This document shows, in pieces, positions 1 through 8,872 of a DNA stretch of 64,000 nt. The stretch is taken from contig NZ_JAFCMB010000010.1 of assembly GCF_018130145.1 (NCBI RefSeq), forward strand, positions 1-64,000, in the 5' to 3' direction. The notes beneath the pieces were generated by a model, which saw only the letters and a list, made by a program, of their open reading frames with translations, had not been told where the DNA came from and made no database searches. Both the position numbers and the translations under genes were made by a program. The DNA comes from Bradyrhizobium sp. AUGA SZCCT0176. Its GTDB lineage: Bacteria > Pseudomonadota > Alphaproteobacteria > Rhizobiales > Xanthobacteraceae. Every line of letters begins with the position of its first letter. The first letter of the stretch is position 1.

Positions 1-27
1 GGCAGCGACGGAGTCAACCAAGAACTC

Positions 28-235
28 GTCTCCGGGGAGAGCACGGCATAAGCCGTAAAGCCATTGCGCAGGGAAGGCCGGGTGTTCTCCGCTGCCCTGT
101 ATGCTCGTGTGCAGCCTACTTAGTGCAAACCGCACACGGGACCGCGGGTGCAGCGCGCACCCGGTCTTCCCTGCGCCCTCTCATTGGAGGGCGGGAAGTT
201 TCTGGCAAACCTCGGGCGCATCGCGTCGCGAGATT
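28..235 (+). repeat. Long dispersed repeat, copy 1
   Basis: This stretch of about 200 bp recurs in inverted orientation at 44625-44840. Shared blocks include the ATAAGCCGTAAAGCC core, the TTCTCCGCTGCCCTGTATGC block, the GCACACGGGACCGCGGGTGC-like block and a CCTCGGGCGC end. Short ORFs inside it look spurious because the similarity is at DNA level in both frames and orientation. Such elements are common in Bradyrhizobium intergenic regions. No function is assigned. Confidence 0.75.
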
Positions 236-252
236 GCATAGACATATTCGGT

Positions 253-374
253 TGTCGTCACCCGCCCGAGTGCGCAATTGCGCACGGGGTGCGGGTGACC
301 CAGTATTCCAGAGACGCTGATGATTGAACCGATAAGCCGCGGCGTACTGGATCCCCGCCTGCGCGGGGATGACG
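253..374. repeat. Dispersed intergenic palindromic repeat (GTCGTC-type, variant with TGCGCAATTGCGCA)
   Basis: It starts GTTGTCGTCACCCGCCCG and ends CGCGGGGATGACGGC, so its ends are imperfect inverted repeats. The internal TGCGCAATTGCGCA palindrome and GTATTCCAGAGACGC are shared with the copy at 25251-25374. It lies upstream of the P450 gene with no coding potential. Confidence 0.75.
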
Positions 375-400
375 GCATTGTGTGGAGCCGCTTTGTCGCC

Positions 401-482
401 GTCATTGCGAGCGGAGCGAAGCAATCCATCGTTCCGCTCGGGAAGCATGGATTGCTTCGTCGCTATCGCTCCTCGCAATGAC
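401..482. repeat. Palindromic repeat (CATTGCGAGCGGAGCGAAGC type)
   Basis: GTCATTGCGAGCGGAGCGAA at one end is mirrored by a degenerate TCGCTCCTCGCAATGACG at the other, giving a foldable element of about 80 nt. A sister copy lies at 45153-45230. Together with the two repeats before it, it fills 1-555, which otherwise holds no gene. The P450 ribosome binding site follows at about 542-547. Confidence 0.8.
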
Positions 483-555
483 GTTACTCATTGGGGCTGG
501 AATTATTACGTCGAGCTCGCATATCGGGCATCGGACTTCAGCGAAGGAACCGCAC

Positions 556-1764
556 ATGAGTTTACAGGCCGACTTCACCAGCCAGGAGTTCTTTCGCGAC
601 CCCGCCACCGCGATCGAGAAGCTGCGCACCACCGGGCCGGTGGTGGAAGTGCGCTTTCCCATCATCGGCAAGGTGTGGGCCACCACCACGCAGGCGCTCG
701 CCGATCAGGTGCTCAAGGATACCGACACCTTCACCATCCGCCGCGACGATGGCAATGTCGCCGGGTTGCAGTGGTGGATGCCGGGCATCGTGCGCACGCT
801 CGCCAACAGCATGCTGTCGATGGACGAGCCCGATCACAAGCGGCTGCGCGACATCGTCGACGAAGCGTTCCGCCGCCGTGCCGTGCTCGACATGGAGCCG
901 CATATCCAGGCGATCGGCGACCAGCTTGCCGATGAATTGTTTGCCGATGGCACTCCGGCCGATCTCGTCGAGCGCTTTGCGCGCAGGCTGCCGCTGTCGG
1001 TGATTTGCGAACTGCTCGGGCTGCCGCTCGCCGACCGCGCCAAATTCACCGCCTGGGCCAGCGGCTTTACCCGCTTCACCGGCGCGCTCGGCTTTCTCGG
1101 CATGATGCCGAAGATTTTTGCCATGCGGCGCTACGTCGAGCAGCATCTCGAAACCGTCCGCCGGCAGGGCGGGCAGGGGTTGATCGCCGAGATCGTGCGC
1201 GTCGAAAAGGACGGCGGGAAGATCAGCCGCGACGAGATCGTGTCGATGGTGTTCCTGCTGCTGTTCGCCGGCCACGAAACCACGACGCATCTGATCAGCG
1301 GATCGGCGTTCGAGCTTCTGAAGAATCCCGGACTGCGCCACTGGCTTCGTGAGGACGAAAGCCGGCTCGATCTGGCGGTTGAGGAATTTCTGCGCTTCAT
1401 CACGCCGGTACAATTCACCAAGCCGCGCTATGTGCGCCGGGATGTCGACCTCGGCGGCGTGCAGGTGAGGAAGGGCGACAAGGTCATGGCGATGCTCGCC
1501 GCCGCCAACATGGACCCGCAAGCCAATCCGCATCCCGAGCGGCTCGACCTGCAACGCAGGCCCAACCGCCACATCGCGTTCGGCACCGGGATCCATTTTT
1601 GCCTCGGCCATCAGCTGGCGCGGATCGAAGGCCGATGTGCGCTGAAATCGCTGTTCCGGCGCTGGCCCGAGCTGGCGCTGGCTGTCGATCCATCCGAAAT
1701 CAAATGGCGCAAGCGGCCTGGCCTGCGCGCGATCGACCGGTTGCCGGTTGTGGTGATCAAGTAA
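556..1764 (+). CDS. Cytochrome P450
   Basis: Heme-thiolate monooxygenase of 402 aa, the usual size of a soluble bacterial P450. The I-helix oxygen-binding motif FAGHETT is at residues 237-243, the K-helix ExxR is E277-R280, and the heme-ligand loop FGTGIHFCLG places the cysteine at residue 349. The ATG at 556 was chosen because GAAGGAA lies just upstream and an ordinary P450 N-terminus follows; the open frame extends to 382, but that part lies inside a palindromic repeat. No ferredoxin or reductase gene is adjacent, so redox partners must be encoded elsewhere. The substrate cannot be deduced from the sequence. Confidence 0.93.
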   Translation: MSLQADFTSQEFFRDPATAIEKLRTTGPVVEVRFPIIGKVWATTTQALADQVLKDTDTFTIRRDDGNVAGLQWWMPGIVRTLANSMLSMDEPDHKRLRDIVDEAFRRRAVLDMEPHIQAIGDQLADELFADGTPADLVERFARRLPLSVICELLGLPLADRAKFTAWASGFTRFTGALGFLGMMPKIFAMRRYVEQHLETVRRQGGQGLIAEIVRVEKDGGKISRDEIVSMVFLLLFAGHETTTHLISGSAFELLKNPGLRHWLREDESRLDLAVEEFLRFITPVQFTKPRYVRRDVDLGGVQVRKGDKVMAMLAAANMDPQANPHPERLDLQRRPNRHIAFGTGIHFCLGHQLARIEGRCALKSLFRRWPELALAVDPSEIKWRKRPGLRAIDRLPVVVIK

Positions 1765-2014
1765 ACACGCGGTCCGGGTGGCGTAGGAGTGTAGCGGGTT
1801 TTTGGTTCCACAGCCTGTGCGGGTTGTGCCATCGATCGTTGCCCGCTTGCTACGATTGTTGCGTGGCCGCAACACTTCCTGAACATTTAACCGTCAAATC
1901 AGCCAGCTATTGCCTGCGCCGCTTTTTAGCCACACCCCTGCATGAAATCATGCCTTCATAGGCTGATGGCCACAGCGCTCGCCAAGACGAGTCGGCTGGG
2001 GAAACAGGTTCGCG

Positions 2015-2758
2015 ATGCACGCAGGGACCAACATCAAGGACAGGCTGCCGAGCTGTCACGTGACGGCGGGACCCGCGCGCGCGCCGCAAGCCCAAGCCCA
2101 AGCCCAAGCCTATGTCGCAGCCGCCGTCATCGCGGCTTCCTTCGGCACCGGCAATGCTGCATCGCACTCGCCTGTGATCGCCAATCGCTGCCGCACCAGA
2201 TTCGATTTGATCGACGGCGCCGAAATCTTCGCGGGAAAAATCTTCAAAAAGACTCCGTGTGCCGCGGGTTTGCAGCCGAGCGGCCGTTATGTTGCCAAAG
2301 ACATGCAGGAAATTGGGAGCATATCGCTTCTGATGAAGACGCTGCTCGACAACGGCCACCTGCGCGGGAATTGCCTTACCGCCACGGGCCGGACGATCGC
2401 CGAAAACCTCAAGAGCGTAAAGCCGATGGCCGCCACCGGCGGTATCGTTGGCCAAAAAGATTTTGCGCAGGAAGGTGCGGTCGTGAAGGTCGCGGGCATG
2501 TCGAAGCCGATATTTTCAGGTTCTGAATTTTCAAGTTCTGTCCGCGGCTTGGACCGCGAAAAGAACGCCGCGGCGAGTCTTAACGTAAAGTTGACCGGCG
2601 CCGACGCCCCTGAACATGAGACCAAACGGCAGTCCCGAGCGACTAACTTCAAATCGGCTGCGCTGTGGAAGGACGCCCAAAGGACCGGGCAGGCGATGGA
2701 TGGCGCTGTTTCCCATCCAGACGGTGCGCACGAGAAACAGTGTTATGCGGACATCTAG
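2015..2758 (+). pseudogene. ilvD: Decayed dihydroxy-acid dehydratase (ilvD) fragment
   Basis: The 247-codon frame is open, but only about 2107-2590 resembles dihydroxy-acid dehydratase, the Fe-S enzyme of branched-chain amino-acid synthesis. Recognisable pieces in the correct order are GRYVAKDMQEIG, LLMKTLLDNGHLRGNCLT, TGRTIAENLKSVK, TGGIVGQKDFAQEGAVVKVA and a degenerate LDREKNAAASL. The N-terminal Fe-S part and the whole C-terminal domain are absent, a short duplication sits near the AEIF...IFKKTP region, and the segment expected after LKSVK is deleted. A CAAGCC hexanucleotide run at about 2089-2112 encodes a QAQAQA stretch before the remnant. The frame overlaps the start of the next gene by 14 nt. 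A functional dehydratase is excluded. Expression as a small protein cannot be ruled out. Confidence 0.75.
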
Positions 2759-3605
2759 GCGTATCATTCTTGCGTTGATGTTAGGGGCCGCGCCGGTGGC
2801 AGGCTCCGGATTCGCGTTCGATGGTGCGCCGGTAAATCCCAAAGATGCCGCTCTTCCCGTGGTTTCCCAGCCCGCCGCACAGGCGTTGAACGCCCAGGCC
2901 TTGGGTATTCCAGGGGCAAAAAAGGCGATTCCGCCGGCAACCGCGGCGGCTGCCGCCTCCGCGCCGTCGCTGACCTCCCTGCAATACGCCGCTGAAGGCG
3001 GTCATCCCGTGGCCCAGTGGAAGCTCGGCCGGATGTATGCCAACGGCGATGGCGTCACCCAGGACGACCTGCGGGCGTTCGAATATTTCAGCCGCATTGC
3101 CAACCAGCACGCCGAGGATAGCCCGTCGGCGCCTCAGGCGACGATCGTGGCTAACGCGTTCGTGGCGCTGGGGCGGTATTATCTCAACGGCATTCCCAAT
3201 TCGAAGGTCAAGGTCGACCGGGAGCGGGCGCGGGAGATGTTCTCCTATGCCGCGTCCTATTTCGGCAATGCCGACGCCCAGTACGACCTGGCGCGGCTCT
3301 ATCTGAAGACCCCGGACGCTTCGCGGGAAGATTTCCGCTATGGCGCCCGCTGGCTTGGTCTGGCCGCCCAGAAGGGTCAGCATCAGGCGCAGGCGCTGCT
3401 CGGCCAGATGCTGTTCAATGGCGACCGGCTGCCGCCGCAGCGTGCGCGCGGGTTGATGTGGCTGACCCTGGCGAGCGAGAGTGCGGCGCCGGACGAGGTC
3501 TGGATCAAGGAAAGCTACACCCGGGCGATGTCGAAAGCCTCCGGCGACGACCGCGCGATGGCGCTGCAGATGCTCGAGCACTGGGTGCAGGGCCGCCGGG
3601 ACTGA
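2745..3605 (+). CDS. exoR: Sel1-like repeat periplasmic protein, ExoR-type
   Basis: 286-aa exported protein. An N-terminal signal peptide (MRTSRRIILALMLGAAPVAG) is followed by Sel1/TPR-like repeats such as LQYAAEGGHPVAQWKLGRMY, ALGRYYLNGIPNSKVKVDRE and WLGLAAQKGQHQAQALLGQM. Length, layout and repeat wording resemble rhizobial ExoR, the periplasmic inhibitor of the ExoS/ChvG sensor kinase that controls exopolysaccharide and acid responses. The kinase and regulator are not in this window, so the regulatory role is inferred. The ATG at 2745 gives a clean signal peptide; the longer frame from 2616 does not. A GCCGCGGC inverted repeat (about 3613-3637) separates it from convergent xthA. Confidence 0.75.
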   Translation: MRTSRRIILALMLGAAPVAGSGFAFDGAPVNPKDAALPVVSQPAAQALNAQALGIPGAKKAIPPATAAAAASAPSLTSLQYAAEGGHPVAQWKLGRMYANGDGVTQDDLRAFEYFSRIANQHAEDSPSAPQATIVANAFVALGRYYLNGIPNSKVKVDRERAREMFSYAASYFGNADAQYDLARLYLKTPDASREDFRYGARWLGLAAQKGQHQAQALLGQMLFNGDRLPPQRARGLMWLTLASESAAPDEVWIKESYTRAMSKASGDDRAMALQMLEHWVQGRRD

Positions 3606-3660
3606 ATTCCCGCCGCGGCTTGGTTGCTGCCGCGGCCTGGCTTGAGCGGCGCTTATTCGC

Positions 3661-4452
3661 TCAGGCGGTTTCGAGATCGAGATCGGCCCAGACCGGGACA
3701 TGGTCCGACGGCTTCTCCCAGGCGCGCACGTAGCTGTCGATACCGACATTGGTGAGCCGGTCGCTGGCCTGCGGCGACAGCAGCAAATGGTCGATCCGAA
3801 TGCCCCAGTTCTTCTGCCAGGCACCGGCCTGATAGTCCCAGAAGGTGTACTGGCCGGGGGCGTCGTTCACGGCCCGCAGCGCGTCCGTCAGGCCAAGCCC
3901 GAGCAGCGATTGGAAGGATTCGCGGGTCGCGGGGCGGAACAGCGCATCATTGGCCCAGGCGGCGGGATTGTAGACGTCCCGGGCTGCCGGGATGACGTTG
4001 AAGTCGCCCGCCAGGATCAGCGGCTCCTCCGCTTTAAGTCGCTCCCTGGAGTACTCAAGAAGCCGCGACATCCATTTGAGTTTATAGGGATATTTATCTG
4101 AATCCGCAGGATTGCCGTTGGGCAGATAAAGGCAAGCGATGCGCAGCACGCCCTTCTTCAGGGGAATCACGCCTTCGAGGAACCTGGCATGGGCATCCTC
4201 GTCGTCGCCGGCGAGGCCGGATTTGGTTTCCTCGAACGGCAGCTTCGACAACAACGCAACGCCGTTGAAGGTCTTCTGGCCGTGGGTGACGACGTTGTAG
4301 CCGAGTGCCTCGATCTCGAGCCGCGGAAAGGCGTCATCGATGCATTTGATTTCCTGCAGGCAGACGACGTCAGGCGCGCAGTCCTTCAGCCAGGTCAGGA
4401 GATGGTCGATCCGCTGCCGGACCGAATTGACGTTCCACGTAGCAATACGCAT
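3661..4452 (-). CDS. xthA: Exodeoxyribonuclease III
   Basis: AP endonuclease/3'-5' exonuclease of base-excision repair, 263 aa, the usual length. The protein opens with the family signature MRIATWNVNSVRQR. The metal-binding Glu is in LQEIKCID, the catalytic Asp/Asn in LAGDFNVIP, and the C-terminal SDHVPVWADL holds the catalytic Asp-His. The start at 4452 is chosen because upstream codons of the open frame add non-homologous sequence. It is convergent with the ExoR-like gene and divergent from the efflux operon across 157 bp (4453-4609), which should hold both promoters. Confidence 0.95.
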   Translation of the reverse strand: MRIATWNVNSVRQRIDHLLTWLKDCAPDVVCLQEIKCIDDAFPRLEIEALGYNVVTHGQKTFNGVALLSKLPFEETKSGLAGDDEDAHARFLEGVIPLKKGVLRIACLYLPNGNPADSDKYPYKLKWMSRLLEYSRERLKAEEPLILAGDFNVIPAARDVYNPAAWANDALFRPATRESFQSLLGLGLTDALRAVNDAPGQYTFWDYQAGAWQKNWGIRIDHLLLSPQASDRLTNVGIDSYVRAWEKPSDHVPVWADLDLETA

Positions 4453-4609
4453 TGCAAAAGCCCGGATTGTAATCACACATTTTCGCTGCAGTGGCATACC
4501 ATGTGCCGCGAGGCTGTGATAACTATCTAGAAATAAGGCGTAAAAGTCGCCGTCAAGGGGGTCGGGAGCAGCTGTCCCGCCCTTTGCGGACCGGCGGACG
4601 TGAAAAATT

Positions 4610-5740
4610 ATGAAAAAGCGTAACTGGATACTTTTCGCCGGCATTATCGGCATTGCTGCCGTCGCGGCCTACACAACCCGCTCGTCGTGGATGGGGAGCA
4701 ACGCCAGCGCACAGGGGCCGCAGCGCCCGCGCATGGTCTCGGTCGAACTGGCGAAGGCGGAGCGCAAGTCCGTGCCCGTCGATGTCGACGCCAACGGAAC
4801 CGTCACGCCGATCTCCAGCGTGGCGCTGAAGTCGCGGCTGGAAACCACCATCGTGTCGGTCCATTTCCAGGACGGCGCCAAGGTCAACGAAGGCGACTTG
4901 CTGTTCACGCTCGATGCGCGCCAGATCGACGCCCAGATCGAGCAGGCCGAGGGGGTGCTGGCGAAGGACCAGGCCCAGCTCGAAGGTGCGCAGCGCGATG
5001 TCCGGCGGTACAGCGAACTGATCGGCAAGGGTGCCACCACGCAGGTCAATCTCGACAACGCGAAGACGACGGCTGACATCCTGGCTGGAACCATCAAGGC
5101 CGACCAGGCGGCGCTCGACAATCTGAAGGTCCAGAAAAGCTACACCACGATCCGCGCTCCGTTCTCGGGCCGGGTCGGTGCGGCTAACGTCAAGGTCGGC
5201 AATTTCGTGCGGCCGGCCGATCTCGCGCCGCTCGCCGTCATCAACCAGATGGCGCCGGTCTATGTGACGTTCGCCGTTCCCCAGCGCGTGCTGGTCGATC
5301 TGCGCGAGTCGATGGCGAAGGGGGCATCCGGGGTGACCGCGACGATCCCGGGTCATCAGCGCTCGGAAAGCGGCAAGATCGCGATGGTCGAGAACACGGT
5401 GGATGCCACCACGGGCATGGTCACCGTGCGCGGCATCATGAACAACGAGAACGAGACCTTGTGGCCGGGCACCCTGGTCGCGACCCGACTGACGATCCGC
5501 AGCGAAGATGCGATCGTGGTTCCGACGGTCGCCGTGCAGCGTAGCCAGACCGGCAACTTCGTCTTCATCGTCAAGGACGGCACAGCCAAGGTTCAATCGG
5601 TCACGGTCGATCGTACCTCGCAGGGCATGTCGGTGATTTCAGAAGGGCTCGCCGGCGACGAGAGCGTGGTGGTCGACGGACAATTGCTGCTGTCGGATGG
5701 AACGCGGGTCGAGCCGCGGGCGAAGAAGGCGGGGGCGTAG
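4610..5740 (+). CDS. RND efflux periplasmic adaptor (membrane fusion protein)
   Basis: 376-aa HlyD/MdtA-type adaptor that would bridge the inner-membrane pump and an outer-membrane channel. One N-terminal membrane anchor (about residues 6-22) precedes a biotinyl-lipoyl half-domain (VSVHFQDGAKVNEGDLLFTL), a coiled-coil hairpin (about 105-170), and the second lipoyl half SYTTIRAPFSGRVGAANVKV. It ends 3 nt before the permease start, so the two are co-transcribed and probably translationally coupled. No TolC-like outer-membrane factor follows; the pump probably shares one encoded elsewhere. Confidence 0.92.
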   Translation: MKKRNWILFAGIIGIAAVAAYTTRSSWMGSNASAQGPQRPRMVSVELAKAERKSVPVDVDANGTVTPISSVALKSRLETTIVSVHFQDGAKVNEGDLLFTLDARQIDAQIEQAEGVLAKDQAQLEGAQRDVRRYSELIGKGATTQVNLDNAKTTADILAGTIKADQAALDNLKVQKSYTTIRAPFSGRVGAANVKVGNFVRPADLAPLAVINQMAPVYVTFAVPQRVLVDLRESMAKGASGVTATIPGHQRSESGKIAMVENTVDATTGMVTVRGIMNNENETLWPGTLVATRLTIRSEDAIVVPTVAVQRSQTGNFVFIVKDGTAKVQSVTVDRTSQGMSVISEGLAGDESVVVDGQLLLSDGTRVEPRAKKAGA

Positions 5741-5743
5741 CCG

Positions 5744-8700
5744 ATGACGCTCTCGGAGCTCTGCATCCGCCGGCCGGTCATGACGACGCTGATCACGGCG
5801 TCGATCATTGCGTTCGGCATCTTCGGCTTCCGCCTGCTGCCGGTATCGGCGCTGCCGCGGGTCGACTTCCCGACCATTGCCGTGACCGCGACCTTGCCGG
5901 GCGCGAGCGCGGATACGATGGCAGCCTCGGTGGCCGGCGTCATCGAGCGCCAGCTCTCGACCATCGCCGGCATCTCCTCGATGTCGTCGAACTCATCGCA
6001 GGGCTCGAGCCAGATCACGATCCAGTTCGATCTCAACCGCAATATCGATTCCGCCGCGCTCGACGTGCAGACGGCGCTGACCATCGCGCAACGCCGGTTG
6101 CCAATCGAGATGAGAATCCCGCCGAGTTTCCGCAAGGTGAACCCGGCCGATTTCGCGATCCTGTTCGTGGTGCTTGGCTCGTCCACGCTGCCGCTGTCGG
6201 CGGTCAACGAATATGGCGAAATCACCATCGGCCAGACTTTGTCGCAGATACCGGGCGTCGCGCAGGTCAGCGTCTACGGCGCGCAGAAGTTCGCCGTTCG
6301 CGTCCAGGCCGATCCGGAAGCCGCCGCGGCGCGCGGATTGTCGCTCGAAGACATTCGCGCCGCGGTTTCGGCCGCCAATTCGTCGACCCCGGTCGGCACG
6401 CTGAATGGACCAAAGCAGGACGTGGCGTTGCAGGCCTCCGGCCAGATGGACAAGGCGGCTGACTACAGCAAGATCGTGGTGGCCTGGCGCAACGGTTCGC
6501 CGGTCAAGCTCGATGAGGTCGCAAAGATCTACGACAGCGTCGAGAACGAGCGGATCGCAACCTGGCTGAACGACGAGCGCTCGATCGTGCTCGGCATCCA
6601 GAAACAGCCGGACGCCAACACGGTGGCGGTGGTCGATGGCATTCTGGCCAAATTGCCGGTGCTTCGGGCGCAGATCCCGCCATCGGTGTCGATCAACGTG
6701 CTGATGGATCGCTCGGTATCCATTCGTCAGGCGGTGGCCGACGTCGAGGAGACGCTGCTGATCGCGATCGGGCTGGTCATCCTCGTCATCTTCCTGTTCC
6801 TGCGCTCGGCGTCGGCGACCTTCATTCCGGCGCTTGCGGTTCCGATCTCGCTGTTCGGCACCTGCGCGGTGATGTACGCGCTCGACTATTCGATCAACAA
6901 CATGACGCTGCTGGCGCTGACCCTTTCCGTCGGGTTCGTGGTCGACGACGCCATCGTCATGCTGGAGAACATCGTCCGCCATATCGAGCGCGGGATGCAG
7001 CCGTTTGAAGCCGCGCTGAAAGGCGCGCGCGAGATCGGCTTCACGATCATTTCGATCACGTTCTCGCTGATCGCCGTGTTCATCCCGGTGTTGCTGATGG
7101 GTGGCATCGTCGGCCGGGTGTTCCGCGAGTTTGCGGTGACGGTATCGGTCGCGATCATCGTGTCAGGATTCGTTTCGCTGACCTTGACGCCGATGCTGTG
7201 CGCGCGCGTGTTGCGGGCGCACGACCCGAACAAGAAGCCGAACATCGTGCTTCGCGTTTTCGAGGCGATGTTCGAATCCTGGCTGCGTGCCTATGAATGG
7301 ACCCTCGACTGGGTGCTGGCGCGCAAGGCGCTGATGCTGGCCGTGACGCTGGCGACGTTGGGCGGCACCGTCTACCTCTATATGATCGTGCCGAAGGGCT
7401 TCTTTCCGCAGGAGGACACCGGCTTCCTGATCGGCGTGACCGAGGCTGCGACCGACACGTCCTTCGATGCGATGAAGGAGCGGCAGCAGGCGCTGGTCGC
7501 GGTGCTGAGAAGCGATCCCGCGATCGAATACATCAACTCCACCGTCGGCGCCGGCGGACCGAACACGACGGCGAATTACGGACGGCTGTTCATTGCGCTG
7601 AAGCCGAAGAAGGAACGCGACAACCTCACGACGATCATAGGGCGGCTGCGGGGCAAAGCCCGCCAGATTCCAGGCATGCAGGCGTTCTTCCAGCCGATCC
7701 AGAACCTCAATATCGGGGGGCGGATCTCCAAGAGCCAATACCAGTATGTGATGCAGAGCGGCGACACCGACTCGCTGTACCGGCTGGCGCCGGAAATGCG
7801 CGACAAGATCGAGAAGGTGCCGGGCCTGCTCGACGTCACCACCGATCTCTACATCAAGAACCCGCAGATGACGGTCGACATCGACCGCGAGAAGGCCGCG
7901 GTTTACGGCGTCACCGTCGACCAGGTTCGCAACCAGCTCTACAACGCCTACGGCTCGCGCCAGGTCGGCACCATCTACATGCCGTCGAACGACTACCAGA
8001 TCATCCTGGAAGTGCAGCCGCAGTTCCGGGTCGATCCGTCCGACCTGTCCAAGCTCTACATGAAGACCCAGAACAACCAGACCATTCCGCTGTCGGCGGT
8101 GGCGAAGCTGGTTCCGACGGTGGGGCCGCTGCAAATCAACCATCAGGCGCAGCAGCCGGCGGTGACGATCTCGTTCAACCTCGCGCCGGGCTATTCGCTC
8201 GGGCATGCGGTCGACAAGATCACGACGCTCGAGCAGAGCTCCAACCTGCCGGCGACCATTGCCACCGGCTTCTCCGGCACGGCGCAGGTGTTCCAGGATT
8301 CGCTGCGCGGGCAGGGCGTCCTGATCCTCGCCGCCGTGTTCGCGGCCTTCGTCATCCTCGGCATACTCTACGAGAGCTTCATCCACCCGATCACCATCAT
8401 CTCCGGCTTGCCGTCGGCCGGCATCGGCGCGATCCTGACCCTGATGCTGTTCGGAATGGAGATGTCCGTCATCGCGATGATCGGCATCGTGATGCTGGTC
8501 GGCATCGTCAAGAAGAACGCCATCATGATGGTGGACTTTGCGCTGGAACGCCGCAGCGTCGGCCTCAGCGCCGAGCATGCGATCCGCGAAGCCGCGCTGC
8601 TGCGTTTCCGCCCCATCATGATGACGACGTTCGCCGCGATCTTCGGCACGCTGCCGATCGCGCTCGGCGCTGGCGCCGGCGCCGAACTGCGCCAGCCGCT

Positions 8701-8872
8701 TGGCGTCGCCGTGGTCGGCGGTCTGTGCCTGTCGCAACTGCTGACGCTGTACATCACCCCCGTGATCTACATCTATCTCGACCGCATCGACCGCCGCCTG
8801 AAGCGCCGGCTCGAGCCGCAGCTCGAAGAAACCGACGGCGACAAGCGGCCGCACGTGGTCGCGGCCGAGTAA
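5744..8872 (+). CDS. RND efflux permease (HAE1/AcrB-type)
   Basis: 1042-aa proton-driven inner-membrane transporter, full length for the family. It starts with the typical LSELCIRRPVMTTLITASII first helix. TM4 has the paired aspartates of the proton relay (GFVVDDAIVMLENIVRH, D401-D402), and TM10 carries the relay lysine in IVKKNAIMMVDFALE. Two halves with 6 TM helices each flank large periplasmic loops. Closest in wording to MdtB/MdtC-like pumps, but only one permease gene is present, so it is probably homotrimeric. Substrates are unknown. The stop codon overlaps the next ATG (TAATG). Confidence 0.95.
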   Translation: MTLSELCIRRPVMTTLITASIIAFGIFGFRLLPVSALPRVDFPTIAVTATLPGASADTMAASVAGVIERQLSTIAGISSMSSNSSQGSSQITIQFDLNRNIDSAALDVQTALTIAQRRLPIEMRIPPSFRKVNPADFAILFVVLGSSTLPLSAVNEYGEITIGQTLSQIPGVAQVSVYGAQKFAVRVQADPEAAAARGLSLEDIRAAVSAANSSTPVGTLNGPKQDVALQASGQMDKAADYSKIVVAWRNGSPVKLDEVAKIYDSVENERIATWLNDERSIVLGIQKQPDANTVAVVDGILAKLPVLRAQIPPSVSINVLMDRSVSIRQAVADVEETLLIAIGLVILVIFLFLRSASATFIPALAVPISLFGTCAVMYALDYSINNMTLLALTLSVGFVVDDAIVMLENIVRHIERGMQPFEAALKGAREIGFTIISITFSLIAVFIPVLLMGGIVGRVFREFAVTVSVAIIVSGFVSLTLTPMLCARVLRAHDPNKKPNIVLRVFEAMFESWLRAYEWTLDWVLARKALMLAVTLATLGGTVYLYMIVPKGFFPQEDTGFLIGVTEAATDTSFDAMKERQQALVAVLRSDPAIEYINSTVGAGGPNTTANYGRLFIALKPKKERDNLTTIIGRLRGKARQIPGMQAFFQPIQNLNIGGRISKSQYQYVMQSGDTDSLYRLAPEMRDKIEKVPGLLDVTTDLYIKNPQMTVDIDREKAAVYGVTVDQVRNQLYNAYGSRQVGTIYMPSNDYQIILEVQPQFRVDPSDLSKLYMKTQNNQTIPLSAVAKLVPTVGPLQINHQAQQPAVTISFNLAPGYSLGHAVDKITTLEQSSNLPATIATGFSGTAQVFQDSLRGQGVLILAAVFAAFVILGILYESFIHPITIISGLPSAGIGAILTLMLFGMEMSVIAMIGIVMLVGIVKKNAIMMVDFALERRSVGLSAEHAIREAALLRFRPIMMTTFAAIFGTLPIALGAGAGAELRQPLGVAVVGGLCLSQLLTLYITPVIYIYLDRIDRRLKRRLEPQLEETDGDKRPHVVAAE

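Noticed and set aside
116..478. Several overlapping open frames in the first 500 bp
   Set aside because: All lie inside dispersed repeats and read through palindromic DNA; no ribosome sites or domains.
562..1875. Long 437-codon open frame on the minus strand opposite the P450 gene
   Set aside because: It is the antisense shadow of a GC-rich gene; its translation is His/Arg/Gly-rich with no family pattern, whereas the plus strand shows complete P450 motifs.
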